Positions 33,509 to 42,351 of a stretch of DNA of 64,000 bases are shown piece by piece. Below the pieces are notes generated by a model. The model had not been told where the DNA came from. It worked only from the letters and a program-made list of their open reading frames with translations, and did no database searches. Positions within the stretch are counted from its first letter, which is position 1. Each line of letters opens with the position of its first letter. Origin of the DNA: Massilia forsythiae (GTDB taxonomy: Bacteria > Pseudomonadota > Gammaproteobacteria > Burkholderiales > Burkholderiaceae_D); NCBI RefSeq assembly GCF_012849555.1, contig NZ_CP051685.1:5332001-5396000 (forward strand). Direction: 5' to 3'. The translations under genes were made by a program, and so were the position numbers.

Positions 33509-34402
33509 ATGGCCCGAAACGATATCAACGACATCCTGGTCTTCTTCGCCGTCGCCCGCGAGCGCAGTTTTACCCGCGCGGCGGCCAAGTTGGGGATGAC
33601 GCAATCGGCGCTCAGCCACATCATCCGCGCGCTGGAAACGCGGCTGGGCGTGCGCCTCTTGATGCGCACGACGCGCAGCGTGTCGCCCACCGAGGCCGGC
33701 GAGCGCCTGCTGCAGAACGTGGCGCCGCGGCTGGAAGAGATCGACGCCGAGATCGCGGCGGTGAGCGACCTCGGCGGCAAGCCGGCCGGCACCGTGCGCA
33801 TCACCGCCATCGACCATGTGATCGAGGAAGTGCTGTGGCCGCGCATCGCGCCGCTGCTGCCGCAGTATCCGGACCTGCACGTCGAGATCAGTTCCGACTA
33901 CCGGCTGGTGGACATCGCCGCGGAGCGCTACGACATCGGGGTGCGCTACGGCGACCAGGTCGACAAGGACATGATCGCGGTGCGCCTGGGCGCCGACGTG
34001 GCGATGCGCATCGTCGGCGCGCCCGGCTATTTCGAACGGCGCCCGCTGCCCGCCTCGCTCCAGGACCTGATGAAGCACAACTGCATCGTGCTGCGCCTGC
34101 CCAGCAGCGGCGGCCTGTATGCCTGGGAACTGCAGCATGACGGCCAGGCGCTGGAAGCGCGCGTGCGCGGCCAGGCGGTGTTCACCAACGTCTACCACAT
34201 GCTGGACGCGGCGCTGAGCGGCTGCGGGCTGGCCTTCCTGCCGCTGAGCATGGTCGACGAGCACGTGCGCGCGGGGCGGCTGGTGAGCGTGATGGAGGAC
34301 TGGTGCCCGGCGTTTCCGGGGCTGCATGCGTACTACCCGAGCCGGCGCCATGCGTCGCGCGCGCTGGCGCTGGTGATCGACGCGATCAGGTACAAGGATT
34401 GA
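33509..34402 (+). CDS. LysR family transcriptional regulator
   Basis: The 297-residue protein has the N-terminal winged helix-turn-helix of LysR regulators (ILVFFAVARERSFTRAAAKL, then LSHIIRALETRLGVRLLMRT) and a C-terminal effector-binding domain with LHVEISSDYRLVDIAAERYD and DIGVRYGDQVDKDMIAV. It belongs to the group with a short inducer domain often controlling a divergent dehydrogenase gene. Here the divergent neighbour is an SDR remnant, so the regulator may have lost its nearest target. The start is at the ATG in GGC-ATG-GCC at 33509. Confidence 0.88.
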   Translation: MARNDINDILVFFAVARERSFTRAAAKLGMTQSALSHIIRALETRLGVRLLMRTTRSVSPTEAGERLLQNVAPRLEEIDAEIAAVSDLGGKPAGTVRITAIDHVIEEVLWPRIAPLLPQYPDLHVEISSDYRLVDIAAERYDIGVRYGDQVDKDMIAVRLGADVAMRIVGAPGYFERRPLPASLQDLMKHNCIVLRLPSSGGLYAWELQHDGQALEARVRGQAVFTNVYHMLDAALSGCGLAFLPLSMVDEHVRAGRLVSVMEDWCPAFPGLHAYYPSRRHASRALALVIDAIRYKD

Positions 34403-34426
34403 CCGAAACGGCCGGCGAAAACCGTG

Positions 34427-34473
34427 CGTAGGGCGGACGGGGAACCCGCCTCGCCGGCCACGTCCACCCTACG
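34427..34473. repeat. CGTAGGGCGGACG palindrome between LysR and paoC
   Basis: Arms CGTAGGGCGGACG (34427-34439) and CGTCCACCCTACG (34461-34473) match at 12 of 13 positions around a 21-nt loop. It sits in the convergent junction between the LysR gene and paoC and may stop transcription both ways. The start of the arm resembles the repeat at 10147-10160. Confidence 0.65.
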
Positions 34474-34492
34474 TATCGACGCCAGCCCGGTG

Positions 34493-36694
34493 TCAGGCCA
34501 CTGCCGGCATTTTCACCAGCAGCTTGTCGAGCGTGACCGGATACTCACGCACGCGCACGCCGGTGGCGTTGTAGATGGCGTTCGCCACCGCCGCCGCCAC
34601 GCCGCAGATGCCCAGTTCCGCCACGCCCTTGGCCTTCATCGGCGACGAATACGGATCGACCTCGTCCAGGAACACCACTTCCTGGTGCGGGATGTCGGCA
34701 TGCACCGGCACGTGGTATTCCGCCATGTCGTGGTTGACGAAGTAGCCGATGCGCTTGTCCACCACCAGGTCTTCCATCAGCGCCGCGCCGACGCCCATGG
34801 TCATCGCGCCGATCACCTGGCTGCGCGCCGTCACCGGGTTCAGGATGCGCCCGGACGCGCACACCGCCAGCATGCGCCGCACGCGCACCTCGGCGGTGGC
34901 GGCATCGACCGCGACTTCGACGAAGTGGGCGCCGAAGGTCGATTGCTGGAATTTCTTGTCCAGGTCGCCGTATTCCATCGTGTCCTCGCCGGTCAGCTCG
35001 CCCTGCGCGGCCAGCTGGCGCAGGTCCTGCGACTTGCCGCCGCCGCGCACCGCGCCGTCCGCGAACTCGGCCTGGGCCGGGTCGATGCCGGCCTTTTGCG
35101 CGATCGCTTCGCGCAGCTTGACGCAGGCCGCGTACAGGCCGGCGGTCGAGCTGTTGCCGCCGAACTGGCCGCCGGAGCCGGACGACACGGGATACGCGGA
35201 GTCGCCCAGGCGCACCGTCACGCGCGCCAAAGGCACGCCCAGCATCTCGGCCGCGGTCTGGGCCAGGATGGTGTAGGAACCGGTGCCGATGTCGGTCATG
35301 TCGGTTTCCACCGTCACGCCGCCGTCGCGCTCCAGGCGCACGCGCGCGCCCGACTTCATGTTCTTGTTGTCGCGGAAGGCCGCGGCCATGCCGTAGCCGA
35401 TCAGCCAGCGCCCTTCGCGCATTTGCCCCGGCGTGGCCTTCCTCTTGTTCCAGCCGAAGCGCTGGGCGCCCTGGCGCAGGCAATCGACCAGGCGGCGCGT
35501 CGAGAACTTGCGCTCCGGGTGCTCGGGGTCGACCGTGGTGTCGTTGATGACGCGGAAGGTGACCGGGTCCATCTTGAGCTTCTCGGCCATTTCGTCCATG
35601 GCGATTTCCAGCGCCATCATGCCCGGCGCTTCGCCCGGCGCACGCATCGAGTTGCCTTCCGGGAGATCGAGGCCGGCCAGCATCATGCGCGTCAGGCGGT
35701 TCGGCCCCGCATACAGCAGGCGCGACTGGTTGACCGCGGTTTCCGGCTTCCCATCCGGCAGGTTGCCCGACCAGCTTTCGTGGGCGATGGCGTTGATCTT
35801 GCCTTCGCGCGTGGCGCCGATGCGGATGCGCTGCAGCGTCGCCGGGCGGTGCGTGGTGTTGTTCATCATGAGGGAGCGCTGCAGCGCCACCTTGACCGGG
35901 CGGCCGGCGGCCCTGGCGCCCAGCGCCGCCATCAGCGCTTCCGAGCGCAGGAACAGCTTGCCGCCGAAGCCGCCGCCGACGTAGGGCGAGACCAGGCGCA
36001 CCTTTTCTTCCGGCACGCCGAGCGTCTTGGCCAGGTCCTTCTTGCCCCAGTTGATCATCTGGTTCGAGGTCCACAGCGTCAACTTGTCGCCCTCCCACGC
36101 GGCGATCGAGGCGTGCGGCTCCATCATCGCGTGCGACTGGTCCGGCGTGTGGTAGGTAGCGTCCAGCTTGACCGGGGCGCTGGCGAAGGCGCCCTCGAAG
36201 TCGGCCACCTTGCTTTCCGGCTTGTCCTTCTCGTCCGGCTTTTTCGCCGCGTTCTTGGCGGCGTCCAGGTCGTACACGCCCTGCACCTTGGCGTAGTCGA
36301 CCTTGACCAGCGCGGCGGCGGCGCGCGCCTGCTCGAAGGTCTCGGCCACGACGATCGCCACGGCCTGGTGGTAGTGCTGCACGTCCGGGCCGGCCAGCAG
36401 GTGCGCGGCATTGTGCTCGCCCTTGCCCAGCTTGCCAGCGTTCTCGTGGGTGACCACGGCCAGCACGCCGGGCGCGCGGCGCGCGGTAGCCGTGTCGATG
36501 GCATTGATGCGGCCCTTGGCGATGGCGGAACCGATGACCCAGCCGTAAGCGGCGTTCGGCGCCGCCTTGTGCTGCTCGTACGCGTAGGGCGCGGTGCCGG
36601 TGGTCTTCAACGGGCCGTCGATGCGTTGGTGCGGCTTGCCGACCACCTTCAGGCGGTCGATCGGATTGGTGGTGGCGGGTGTGGTGAATTTCAT
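34493..36694 (-). CDS. paoC: Periplasmic aldehyde oxidoreductase, molybdenum cofactor-binding subunit
   Basis: The 733-residue protein is almost the same length as E. coli PaoC/YagR (732). It begins with the DRLKVVGKPHQRIDGPLKTTGTA-type entry of the xanthine oxidase family (given here in part) and carries VSPYVGGGFGGKLFLR, cofactor-binding loops and the terminal GVAELGICG. The Glu in this motif (Glu693 here) matches the catalytic Glu of PaoC. The subunit binds the molybdenum cytosine dinucleotide cofactor and oxidises aldehydes to acids. It starts 13 bp after the paoB stop. No maturation factor (PaoD/XdhC type) is seen next to it in the window. Confidence 0.9.
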   Translation of the reverse strand: MKFTTPATTNPIDRLKVVGKPHQRIDGPLKTTGTAPYAYEQHKAAPNAAYGWVIGSAIAKGRINAIDTATARRAPGVLAVVTHENAGKLGKGEHNAAHLLAGPDVQHYHQAVAIVVAETFEQARAAAALVKVDYAKVQGVYDLDAAKNAAKKPDEKDKPESKVADFEGAFASAPVKLDATYHTPDQSHAMMEPHASIAAWEGDKLTLWTSNQMINWGKKDLAKTLGVPEEKVRLVSPYVGGGFGGKLFLRSEALMAALGARAAGRPVKVALQRSLMMNNTTHRPATLQRIRIGATREGKINAIAHESWSGNLPDGKPETAVNQSRLLYAGPNRLTRMMLAGLDLPEGNSMRAPGEAPGMMALEIAMDEMAEKLKMDPVTFRVINDTTVDPEHPERKFSTRRLVDCLRQGAQRFGWNKRKATPGQMREGRWLIGYGMAAAFRDNKNMKSGARVRLERDGGVTVETDMTDIGTGSYTILAQTAAEMLGVPLARVTVRLGDSAYPVSSGSGGQFGGNSSTAGLYAACVKLREAIAQKAGIDPAQAEFADGAVRGGGKSQDLRQLAAQGELTGEDTMEYGDLDKKFQQSTFGAHFVEVAVDAATAEVRVRRMLAVCASGRILNPVTARSQVIGAMTMGVGAALMEDLVVDKRIGYFVNHDMAEYHVPVHADIPHQEVVFLDEVDPYSSPMKAKGVAELGICGVAAAVANAIYNATGVRVREYPVTLDKLLVKMPAVA

Positions 36695-36707
36695 AGTCGT
36701 CGTCCGG

Positions 36708-37661
36708 TTAAGCTTTGCGGGCTTGCGCCAGCACCGAGGCCAGGGTGCGCTGCACCAGCGGCACCTTGAACGCGTTGTCGTCGGTGGTGTGGGCGCCGGC
36801 CAGCAGCGCGTCCGTGGCCGCCTTGGCGCCATTTTTGATTTGCTGGTCGGCGGCCGGCACGCGCCATGGGCGGTGGGCGACGCCGCCGACCGCTACGCGG
36901 CCGCTGCCGTCCGGCTGCACCACCGCCGCCACCGAGATCAGGGCGAAGGCGTACGAGGCGCGGTCGCGCACCTTCTGGTAGTAATGCTTGCCGCCCAAGG
37001 GCTTGGGCAGCGTCACCGCGGTGATCAGCTCGCCCGGCTGCAGGTTGTTCTCGATGTGCGGGGTGTTGCCCGGCAGCCGGTAGAAATCGGCGATCGGGAT
37101 CGTGCGGCGTGCGCCGTCGGCGCGCACCGTTTCCACGCCCACGTCCAGCAGCTGCATCGCCACCGCCATGTCGCTCGGGTGGGTGGCGATGCACAACTCG
37201 CTGGTGCCGACGATGGCGTGGTTGCGGGTATAGCCGCCGATGGCCGAGCAGCCGCTGCCCGGCGTGCGCTTGTTGCACGGCTGGTAGGTGTCGTAGAAAT
37301 ACGGGCAGCGGGTGCGCTGCAGCAGGTTGCCGGCGGTGGTCGCCTTGTTGCGCAGCTGGGCCGAGGCGCCGGCCAGCAGCGCGCGCGACAGCACGGCGTA
37401 GTCCTTGCGCACGCGCGCATCCGACGCCAGGTCGGTATTGCGCACCAGCGCGCCCACGCGCAGGCCGCCGTCCTGAGTCGGTTCGATCTTGTCCAGGCCC
37501 AGGCCATTCACGTCGATCAGGTGGGTCGGCGTCTCGATCTCCAGCTTCATCAGATCGAGCAGGTTGGTGCCGCCGGCGATGAAGCGCGATCCCTTGTTTT
37601 TCATGGCCGCCGCGGCAGCGTCGGCCGGATTGGCCGCGCGTTGGTAGGTGAATGCCTTCAT
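36708..37661 (-). CDS. paoB: Periplasmic aldehyde oxidoreductase, FAD-binding subunit
   Basis: The 317-residue protein matches E. coli PaoB/YagS (318). FAD motifs are KGSRFIAGGTNLLDLMK near residue 25 and NKATTAGNLLQRTRCPYF near residue 105. The Cys residues in RCPYFYDTYQPCNKRTPGSGC are those that bind the extra [4Fe-4S] cluster peculiar to this PaoB group. The subunit passes electrons from the 2Fe-2S subunit to FAD. Its start overlaps the paoA stop by 4 bp (ATGA), showing translational coupling. Confidence 0.9.
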   Translation of the reverse strand: MKAFTYQRAANPADAAAAAMKNKGSRFIAGGTNLLDLMKLEIETPTHLIDVNGLGLDKIEPTQDGGLRVGALVRNTDLASDARVRKDYAVLSRALLAGASAQLRNKATTAGNLLQRTRCPYFYDTYQPCNKRTPGSGCSAIGGYTRNHAIVGTSELCIATHPSDMAVAMQLLDVGVETVRADGARRTIPIADFYRLPGNTPHIENNLQPGELITAVTLPKPLGGKHYYQKVRDRASYAFALISVAAVVQPDGSGRVAVGGVAHRPWRVPAADQQIKNGAKAATDALLAGAHTTDDNAFKVPLVQRTLASVLAQARKA

Positions 37662-38347
37662 GCCTTGGCCCCCTTCACGGCGGCGGCGCCACCGGCAACG
37701 TCGGTGATGGCTTCCATGATGTTCGAGTAGGCGCCACAGCGACAGATGTTGCCGCTCATGCGCTCGCGCAGCTCGTCGATCGACAGCAGCGGTTTCGCGT
37801 TCAGGTCGCCGGTGACGTGGCTCGGGATGCCGCGCTTGATCTCGTCCAGCGCCGCCACCGCCGAACAGATCTGGCCGGGGGTACAGTAGCCGCACTGGTA
37901 ACCGTCGTGCTTCACGAAGGCGGCCTGCATCGGGTGCAGCTTGTCGGGCGTGCCGAGGCCTTCGATGGTGGTGATCTCGTCGCCTTCGTGCATCACCGCC
38001 AGGCTGAGGCAGGAATTGATGCGGCGGCCGTTGACCATCACGGTGCAGGCCCCGCACTGGCCCTGGTCGCAGCCCTTCTTGGTGCCGGTCAGGTGCAGGT
38101 GTTCGCGCAGCACGTCGAGCAAGGTGGTGCGGGTGTCGAGTTCCAGCGTTTGCGGCTGGCCGTTGACGCGGAGCGTGACCTTGCCGGTGACCGGCGCCGG
38201 CGTGGTGGCCGCTGCCGCCGGGGCGGCGGCGGCCTGGGTGCCCGACTGCGCATGCGACATGGCCGGCACGGCGGCGACGGTGGCGCCGAGCGCGCCGCCG
38301 ATCAGCAGGCCGCGTCGGGTTGGGTTGATATCGGTGGCGTCATCCAT
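37658..38347 (-). CDS. paoA: Periplasmic aldehyde oxidoreductase, 2Fe-2S subunit with Tat signal
   Basis: The 229-residue protein is the same length as E. coli PaoA/YagT. It has a twin-arginine signal (NPTRRGLLIGG followed by a hydrophobic Ala-rich run to SHAQ), which exports the folded complex. The plant-ferredoxin-type cluster is GTKKGCDQGQCGACTVMVNG, and the second cluster is QCGYCTPGQICS with NICRCGAYSN. I chose the ATG at 38347 (AAGGA about 8 nt upstream) over one 24 bp earlier. It is the first gene of the paoABC operon, which detoxifies or uses aromatic and other aldehydes in the periplasm. Confidence 0.92.
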   Translation of the reverse strand: MDDATDINPTRRGLLIGGALGATVAAVPAMSHAQSGTQAAAAPAAAATTPAPVTGKVTLRVNGQPQTLELDTRTTLLDVLREHLHLTGTKKGCDQGQCGACTVMVNGRRINSCLSLAVMHEGDEITTIEGLGTPDKLHPMQAAFVKHDGYQCGYCTPGQICSAVAALDEIKRGIPSHVTGDLNAKPLLSIDELRERMSGNICRCGAYSNIMEAITDVAGGAAAVKGAKA

Positions 38348-38505
38348 GTGACTTGTCCTTTTATCTGGCAAAAGGTTTCATCCTATGCCGTGATTGAAAT
38401 CAAAAGCGCGCGCGACAACAGACCGTATCGCAGGCAGTCAATTGATCTTACGACAAGTCGAGCAGCGCACTTATGCAGGGATTCGCATGGGCTTATGTTG
38501 CCGGC

Positions 38506-38775
38506 TCATGAGTCTCCTGACGCTTTCTCGTATCGAGCTTGCAGTTCGGCCACCAGGGAGGCGCTCCCTTCGACCGAAAGACCCATGTAGGTTTCGCTCT
38601 CGATGATGAGCCGCCCTCCCGGACCGACGGCTTCCCATTGGCGCACGTCCTGGGAACCGATGATGGCGCTCCAGCGATGCCGAAAGGTGTACTGCAGGTC
38701 GCTCAAGGCGACTTTCAATTGGGCAAGGGCAGCGTCGTCGTACTCATCTGCGACGACCCATGTTTCTACTTGCAT
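38506..38775 (-). CDS. Small conserved-looking protein of unknown function
   Basis: The 89-residue protein starts MQVETWVVADEYDDAALAQL with GGAG 8 nt upstream. It is acidic, has no signal peptide or membrane segment, and alternates strand-like and helix-like stretches (FRHRWSAIIGSQDVRQWEAV, RLIIESETYMGLSVEG). I do not recognise the family. Strong ribosome site and balanced composition suggest it is real. It stands alone between paoA and the GH28 gene. Confidence 0.55.
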   Translation of the reverse strand: MQVETWVVADEYDDAALAQLKVALSDLQYTFRHRWSAIIGSQDVRQWEAVGPGGRLIIESETYMGLSVEGSASLVAELQARYEKASGDS

Positions 38776-38959
38776 CGTATTTGCTCCATGGCCGCCAGGG
38801 TGCCTAAGCTTGCCTGTGAAGATGCTTGCACAAACAGCGCCGAGCATGTCAACCAGCCGGCCGCTCGGCCGGCTGGTCCTCGGGCTGGTGCACCGCGCGC
38901 CACGCCATCATCGCCAGCGCCGCCTCGCCTGCCAGCAGCGCCCATAACCAGGCGCGCCG

Positions 38960-40243
38960 CTACAGCGATACCGGATTGCCGTTGACGACCACGTTTTCCA
39001 GGCGCACGCCGCTGGCGCCGCTCACGTCCAGCCCTGCCTTGGCCAGCTGCAGGTCGACGTCCTTGAGCACGATACCGTCGATGCGGGTCTGGCCAGGATT
39101 CGGCTTGATCGTTCCCAGCGCGCCGAAGCGGCCACGGATGCGGGAGAGCGTCACGTTGCGCACCACCGACTGCGGCGGCGCGGCGCCGCCCAGGTCGACA
39201 TACTGGGTCCACGGCTGCATGCCGATGACCGACCCGCGCGTGGAATCGAGAGCGATGTTGCGGAAATGGATGTCTTCGTAGCGCTGCGGCGTGTCCGGCC
39301 GCAGCTTGAGCACCGCCACCATCTCGACGTCCAGCGCGGTGCAGTCCTCCACCACCACGTCGCGCACGACCGTCGCCTCGCTGCCGAGCGTCATCACCGA
39401 ATGGCCGCGCCGGAACACGCAGTCGCGCACGCGGATGTGCTCGACCGGCGGACTGTCGCGGTCTTCCAGCGCGCGCGGGCCCTTCGATCCCTTGGCGGCG
39501 ATGCAATCGTCGGTGACCGAGAAGTGGCAGCGCTCGATCGTTACGTTGCGGCAGCTGTCCAGGTCGATGCCGTCGGTACTGGGCGCCTGTTTATAATCGT
39601 CCGGCACCTCGAAGCGGGCGCCGCGCACCGTCACGTCCTCGCAGCGGTACAGGTGCAGGTTCCAGAACTGCGAATCCTTGAAGGTCACGCCCTCCACCAC
39701 CACGCCGCGCGAACGCTCGATCAGCGCCAGCCGCGCGCGCGCCACGTCCAGGTTGCGAAAGTTGTGCGGGTCCGGCGCGGCCCGGCGCCGCTTCCAGAAC
39801 TCGTCCCAGATCGGCCGGCCGGCGCCGTCGAGCGTGCCTTCGCCGCCGATGCGCAGGCCGTCACAGCCGTCGGCATTGATCAGGGCGGGATTGAAACGCT
39901 CCTGGAAGTGCCCCTCGATGCGCGTGCGTCGCGGCGGAAAATTCGCCATGTCGGTCGAGCAGCGCAGCACCGCGCCGCGGTCGAGCTGCAGGTGCACCTT
40001 CGGCTTGAAGAACAGCGCGCCGCTGACGAACACGCCGGGCGGCACGCGCACGGTGCCGCCGCCGCGGGCGGCGAGGCGGTCGATGGCCGACTGGATCGCC
40101 CTGGTGTTGACGGTGGCGCCGTCTGCGATGGCGCCGGCATCGGTGATCGGAATAACGGGTACCTCGGACGATGCGGCGGCGGCGCGTGCCGCTGGGTGCC
40201 ACAACGGCGCAGCAAGCAGCGACAGGACGAAGCGGCGGCGCAT
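38960..40243 (-). CDS. Glycoside hydrolase family 28 protein (polygalacturonase-like)
   Basis: The 427-residue protein has a signal peptide (MRRRFVLSLLAAPLWHPAARA) and a parallel beta-helix with the GH28 motifs: APSTDGIDLDSC (NTDGxD-type, with Ser in place of Asn), VTDDCIAAKGSKG (DD pair) and RRGHSVMTLGSEA (GHG region, with Ser for the second Gly). The beta-helix entry IPITDAGAIADGATVNTRAIQSAID is typical. It should hydrolyse pectin-like or rhamnogalacturonan polymers in the periplasm or outside the cell. The motif substitutions are common in the wider bacterial branch. No pectin transporter lies nearby. Confidence 0.87.
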   Translation of the reverse strand: MRRRFVLSLLAAPLWHPAARAAAASSEVPVIPITDAGAIADGATVNTRAIQSAIDRLAARGGGTVRVPPGVFVSGALFFKPKVHLQLDRGAVLRCSTDMANFPPRRTRIEGHFQERFNPALINADGCDGLRIGGEGTLDGAGRPIWDEFWKRRRAAPDPHNFRNLDVARARLALIERSRGVVVEGVTFKDSQFWNLHLYRCEDVTVRGARFEVPDDYKQAPSTDGIDLDSCRNVTIERCHFSVTDDCIAAKGSKGPRALEDRDSPPVEHIRVRDCVFRRGHSVMTLGSEATVVRDVVVEDCTALDVEMVAVLKLRPDTPQRYEDIHFRNIALDSTRGSVIGMQPWTQYVDLGGAAPPQSVVRNVTLSRIRGRFGALGTIKPNPGQTRIDGIVLKDVDLQLAKAGLDVSGASGVRLENVVVNGNPVSL

Positions 40244-40606
40244 GTGCACGGTCGATGGGACAAGTGATGTCAATTTCAATGTAGCCTCCAGCCGGTGAAG
40301 CGCTTGCCGCGGGTGCGGCAGGCAAGCGTGCTGGGAGCGTAGCCGAGGGTTGGGGTGGAAAACAACTGCGCCGGTAGAGTAATCACCGGGTTGATTTTTC
40401 CGGCGGGGGCGCCGCTGTGCCCCGATAGTACACTCCGCCACAAAACAATAAAACCTGCCGCGACAACCAAGGACTATCGTAGGAGCGTACATGACGCTGG
40501 CAGCGGATTTTGTAATGCTTCGGGATAATTAGTGAGAATTGGTGTTGCTCTAGCGTATAAGATGTGAGGTTTAAAACATCACGGCACACCGTTGGAGCCA
40601 AATCTC
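40244..40606. promoter_or_regulatory. Divergent intergenic region at the edge of the lower-GC gene
   Basis: No gene is seen in these 363 bp between the GH28 gene and the DUF4041 gene. Base composition drops from GC-rich to near-even after about 40420, marking the edge of the foreign-looking segment. The last 100 bp before 40607 must hold the promoter of the DUF4041 gene; no unambiguous -35/-10 pair was identified. Confidence 0.4.
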
Positions 40607-42286
40607 ATGACCATCTTTCTCTCCATTCTGTGTGCCATTTTAATCGGCCTGTTGCTTCGTCAACACATCAAGTGGACAGTCAAGCAGCAAGAGTCGACAA
40701 CGAAACTCGCTGCTGCCCAGGCTGAAACAGCCTCGCTTACTCGAGCACGAGACGATGCGCTTGTGCTAAATCGCACTTTGCGTGATGAAGTTGAGTGCCT
40801 CGCGCCGTTCCGCGAAGTCAAAGACGCTAGCCGAAAAGCTGAGGAACTACGTATGCAGGGAGCAGAGTTCTTTGCAAATGCTAAAGCCGATGCCAAAGAC
40901 GTGGAAAGCAAGGCCCGGGCAGAGGCTGAGCAGATCGTTGCAAGAGCCAAGGCCGAGGTGTCGAATCTCAAAAATGCTGCTGAGGTAACGATCCAAACGC
41001 GGAAACTTGAGGCCGAAACCTTGGTGACAAATGCGGCGCGACACGCCGAAGAAATAATCAAAGCGGCGCAAGAGCGGGGCGAACAAATCGCCGGCGACGC
41101 ATACAAGGCTATGAACGAAGCCGCGTCACTGAAGCAGGTCGCAAAAGCAATGCAGAACGTAGTCGATGGCTATGGAGATAAGTACTTAAAGCCCACGATT
41201 AGTCTGATTGACGATCTCGCAGAGGATTATGGTTTCGAAGAGGCAGGGCAACAGCTCAAAATTGCGCGCGAGCGCAGTAAGCGCATGATCGATGGGGGGC
41301 AGGCTGCAGCGTGTGACTATGTAGAGGTGTCGCGCCGCGACACTGCAATCCGCTTCGTTATCGATGCCTTCAATGGTCGCGTCGATTCAGTACTATCTCG
41401 GGCGAAGTCCGATAACGTTGGTACGCTCGAGCAGCAGATTCGCGATTCTTACGCCCTCGTGAACCATAATGGATCGGCGTTCCGTAATGCGCGGATTATT
41501 GAGCATTTTCTGCAGGCTCGCCTGGACGAACTTAAATATGCCTGCATGGTACATGCGCTGCGCGAACGCGACAAACAAGAGCAGCGCCGTATTCGTGAGC
41601 AAATCCGTGAGGAGGAAAAGGCGCGCCGTGAAATCGAGCGCGCTTTGAAAGATGCTGCCAAAGAAGAGGATGCCCTGCAGAAGGCGATGGCCAAGGTGCA
41701 GGCCCAGGTAACGAAGGCTAACGACGAGCAGCGCGCCGCGTTCGAAGCGCAACTCGAGGAATTACAGGCGAAACTCAGCCAGGCAGAGTTTAGAAACCAG
41801 CGTGCGCTGTCGATGGCCCAGCAGACGAAGGCCGGCCATGTGTATGTGATCTCTAACATAGGCAGCTTCGGTGAGCATGTCTACAAGGTCGGCATGACGC
41901 GGCGCCTAGAGCCGCTTGATCGGGTCAAGGAGTTGGGCGACGCCAGCGTGCCATTTGGTTTCGACGTGCACGCGATGATCTGGTCCGAAGATGCGCCGCA
42001 ATTGGAGTCCCGGCTGCACAAGATATTTGTGTGCGCCCAGGTGAACAAGGTCAATCCGCGCAAAGAGTTCTTCCGAATTCCGCTTGGCGAGATTCGCGGA
42101 TACTTGGAGCAGCAGGGTATCAACGCTAACTGGACGGTTGCTGCGGCGGCGGCCGAGTATCGTGAGACGCTTAAATTGGAACGTCAGCTTGCTGAGAATC
42201 CGGCAACTGCAACCGAATGGTTGAATTACCAGCTTTCGGCCGCAGACGAGCAGCAAACGGAACTTATCGAAGCCGTCAATGAGTAA
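40607..42286 (+). CDS. DUF4041 / T5orf172 (GIY-YIG-like) membrane-anchored coiled-coil protein
   Basis: The 559-residue protein has one N-terminal membrane helix (MTIFLSILCAILIGLLLRQH), a long coiled coil (about 20-150), a middle region typical of DUF4041 (about 165-320, DGYGDKYLKPTISLIDDLAE), a second charged coiled coil (about 320-400), and a C-terminal T5orf172 domain. The last has GHVYVISNIGSFGEHVYKVG and MTRRLEPLDRVKELGDA, the GIY-YIG-like strands and Arg, then a late RKEFF Glu. Such proteins occur in phages, prophages and defence islands; no biochemical role is established. GC content is well below the neighbours and codon use differs (many AAA, GAA, ATT), which suggests horizontal gain. 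GGAG lies 9 nt before the chosen ATG. Confidence 0.8.
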   Translation: MTIFLSILCAILIGLLLRQHIKWTVKQQESTTKLAAAQAETASLTRARDDALVLNRTLRDEVECLAPFREVKDASRKAEELRMQGAEFFANAKADAKDVESKARAEAEQIVARAKAEVSNLKNAAEVTIQTRKLEAETLVTNAARHAEEIIKAAQERGEQIAGDAYKAMNEAASLKQVAKAMQNVVDGYGDKYLKPTISLIDDLAEDYGFEEAGQQLKIARERSKRMIDGGQAAACDYVEVSRRDTAIRFVIDAFNGRVDSVLSRAKSDNVGTLEQQIRDSYALVNHNGSAFRNARIIEHFLQARLDELKYACMVHALRERDKQEQRRIREQIREEEKARREIERALKDAAKEEDALQKAMAKVQAQVTKANDEQRAAFEAQLEELQAKLSQAEFRNQRALSMAQQTKAGHVYVISNIGSFGEHVYKVGMTRRLEPLDRVKELGDASVPFGFDVHAMIWSEDAPQLESRLHKIFVCAQVNKVNPRKEFFRIPLGEIRGYLEQQGINANWTVAAAAAEYRETLKLERQLAENPATATEWLNYQLSAADEQQTELIEAVNE

Positions 42287-42351
42287 GACAGCCGGAAAGA
42301 GAGGCGACGATCTCAGGATGTTCGTACACAGCCGCCCCTCCCTGCCCCGGC

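Noticed and set aside
38849..38959. In-frame 37-codon continuation past the GH28 stop that resembles a membrane segment
   Set aside because: GH28 enzymes do not end in a membrane helix, the stop fits the family length, and a chance open frame of this size is common at this GC content.
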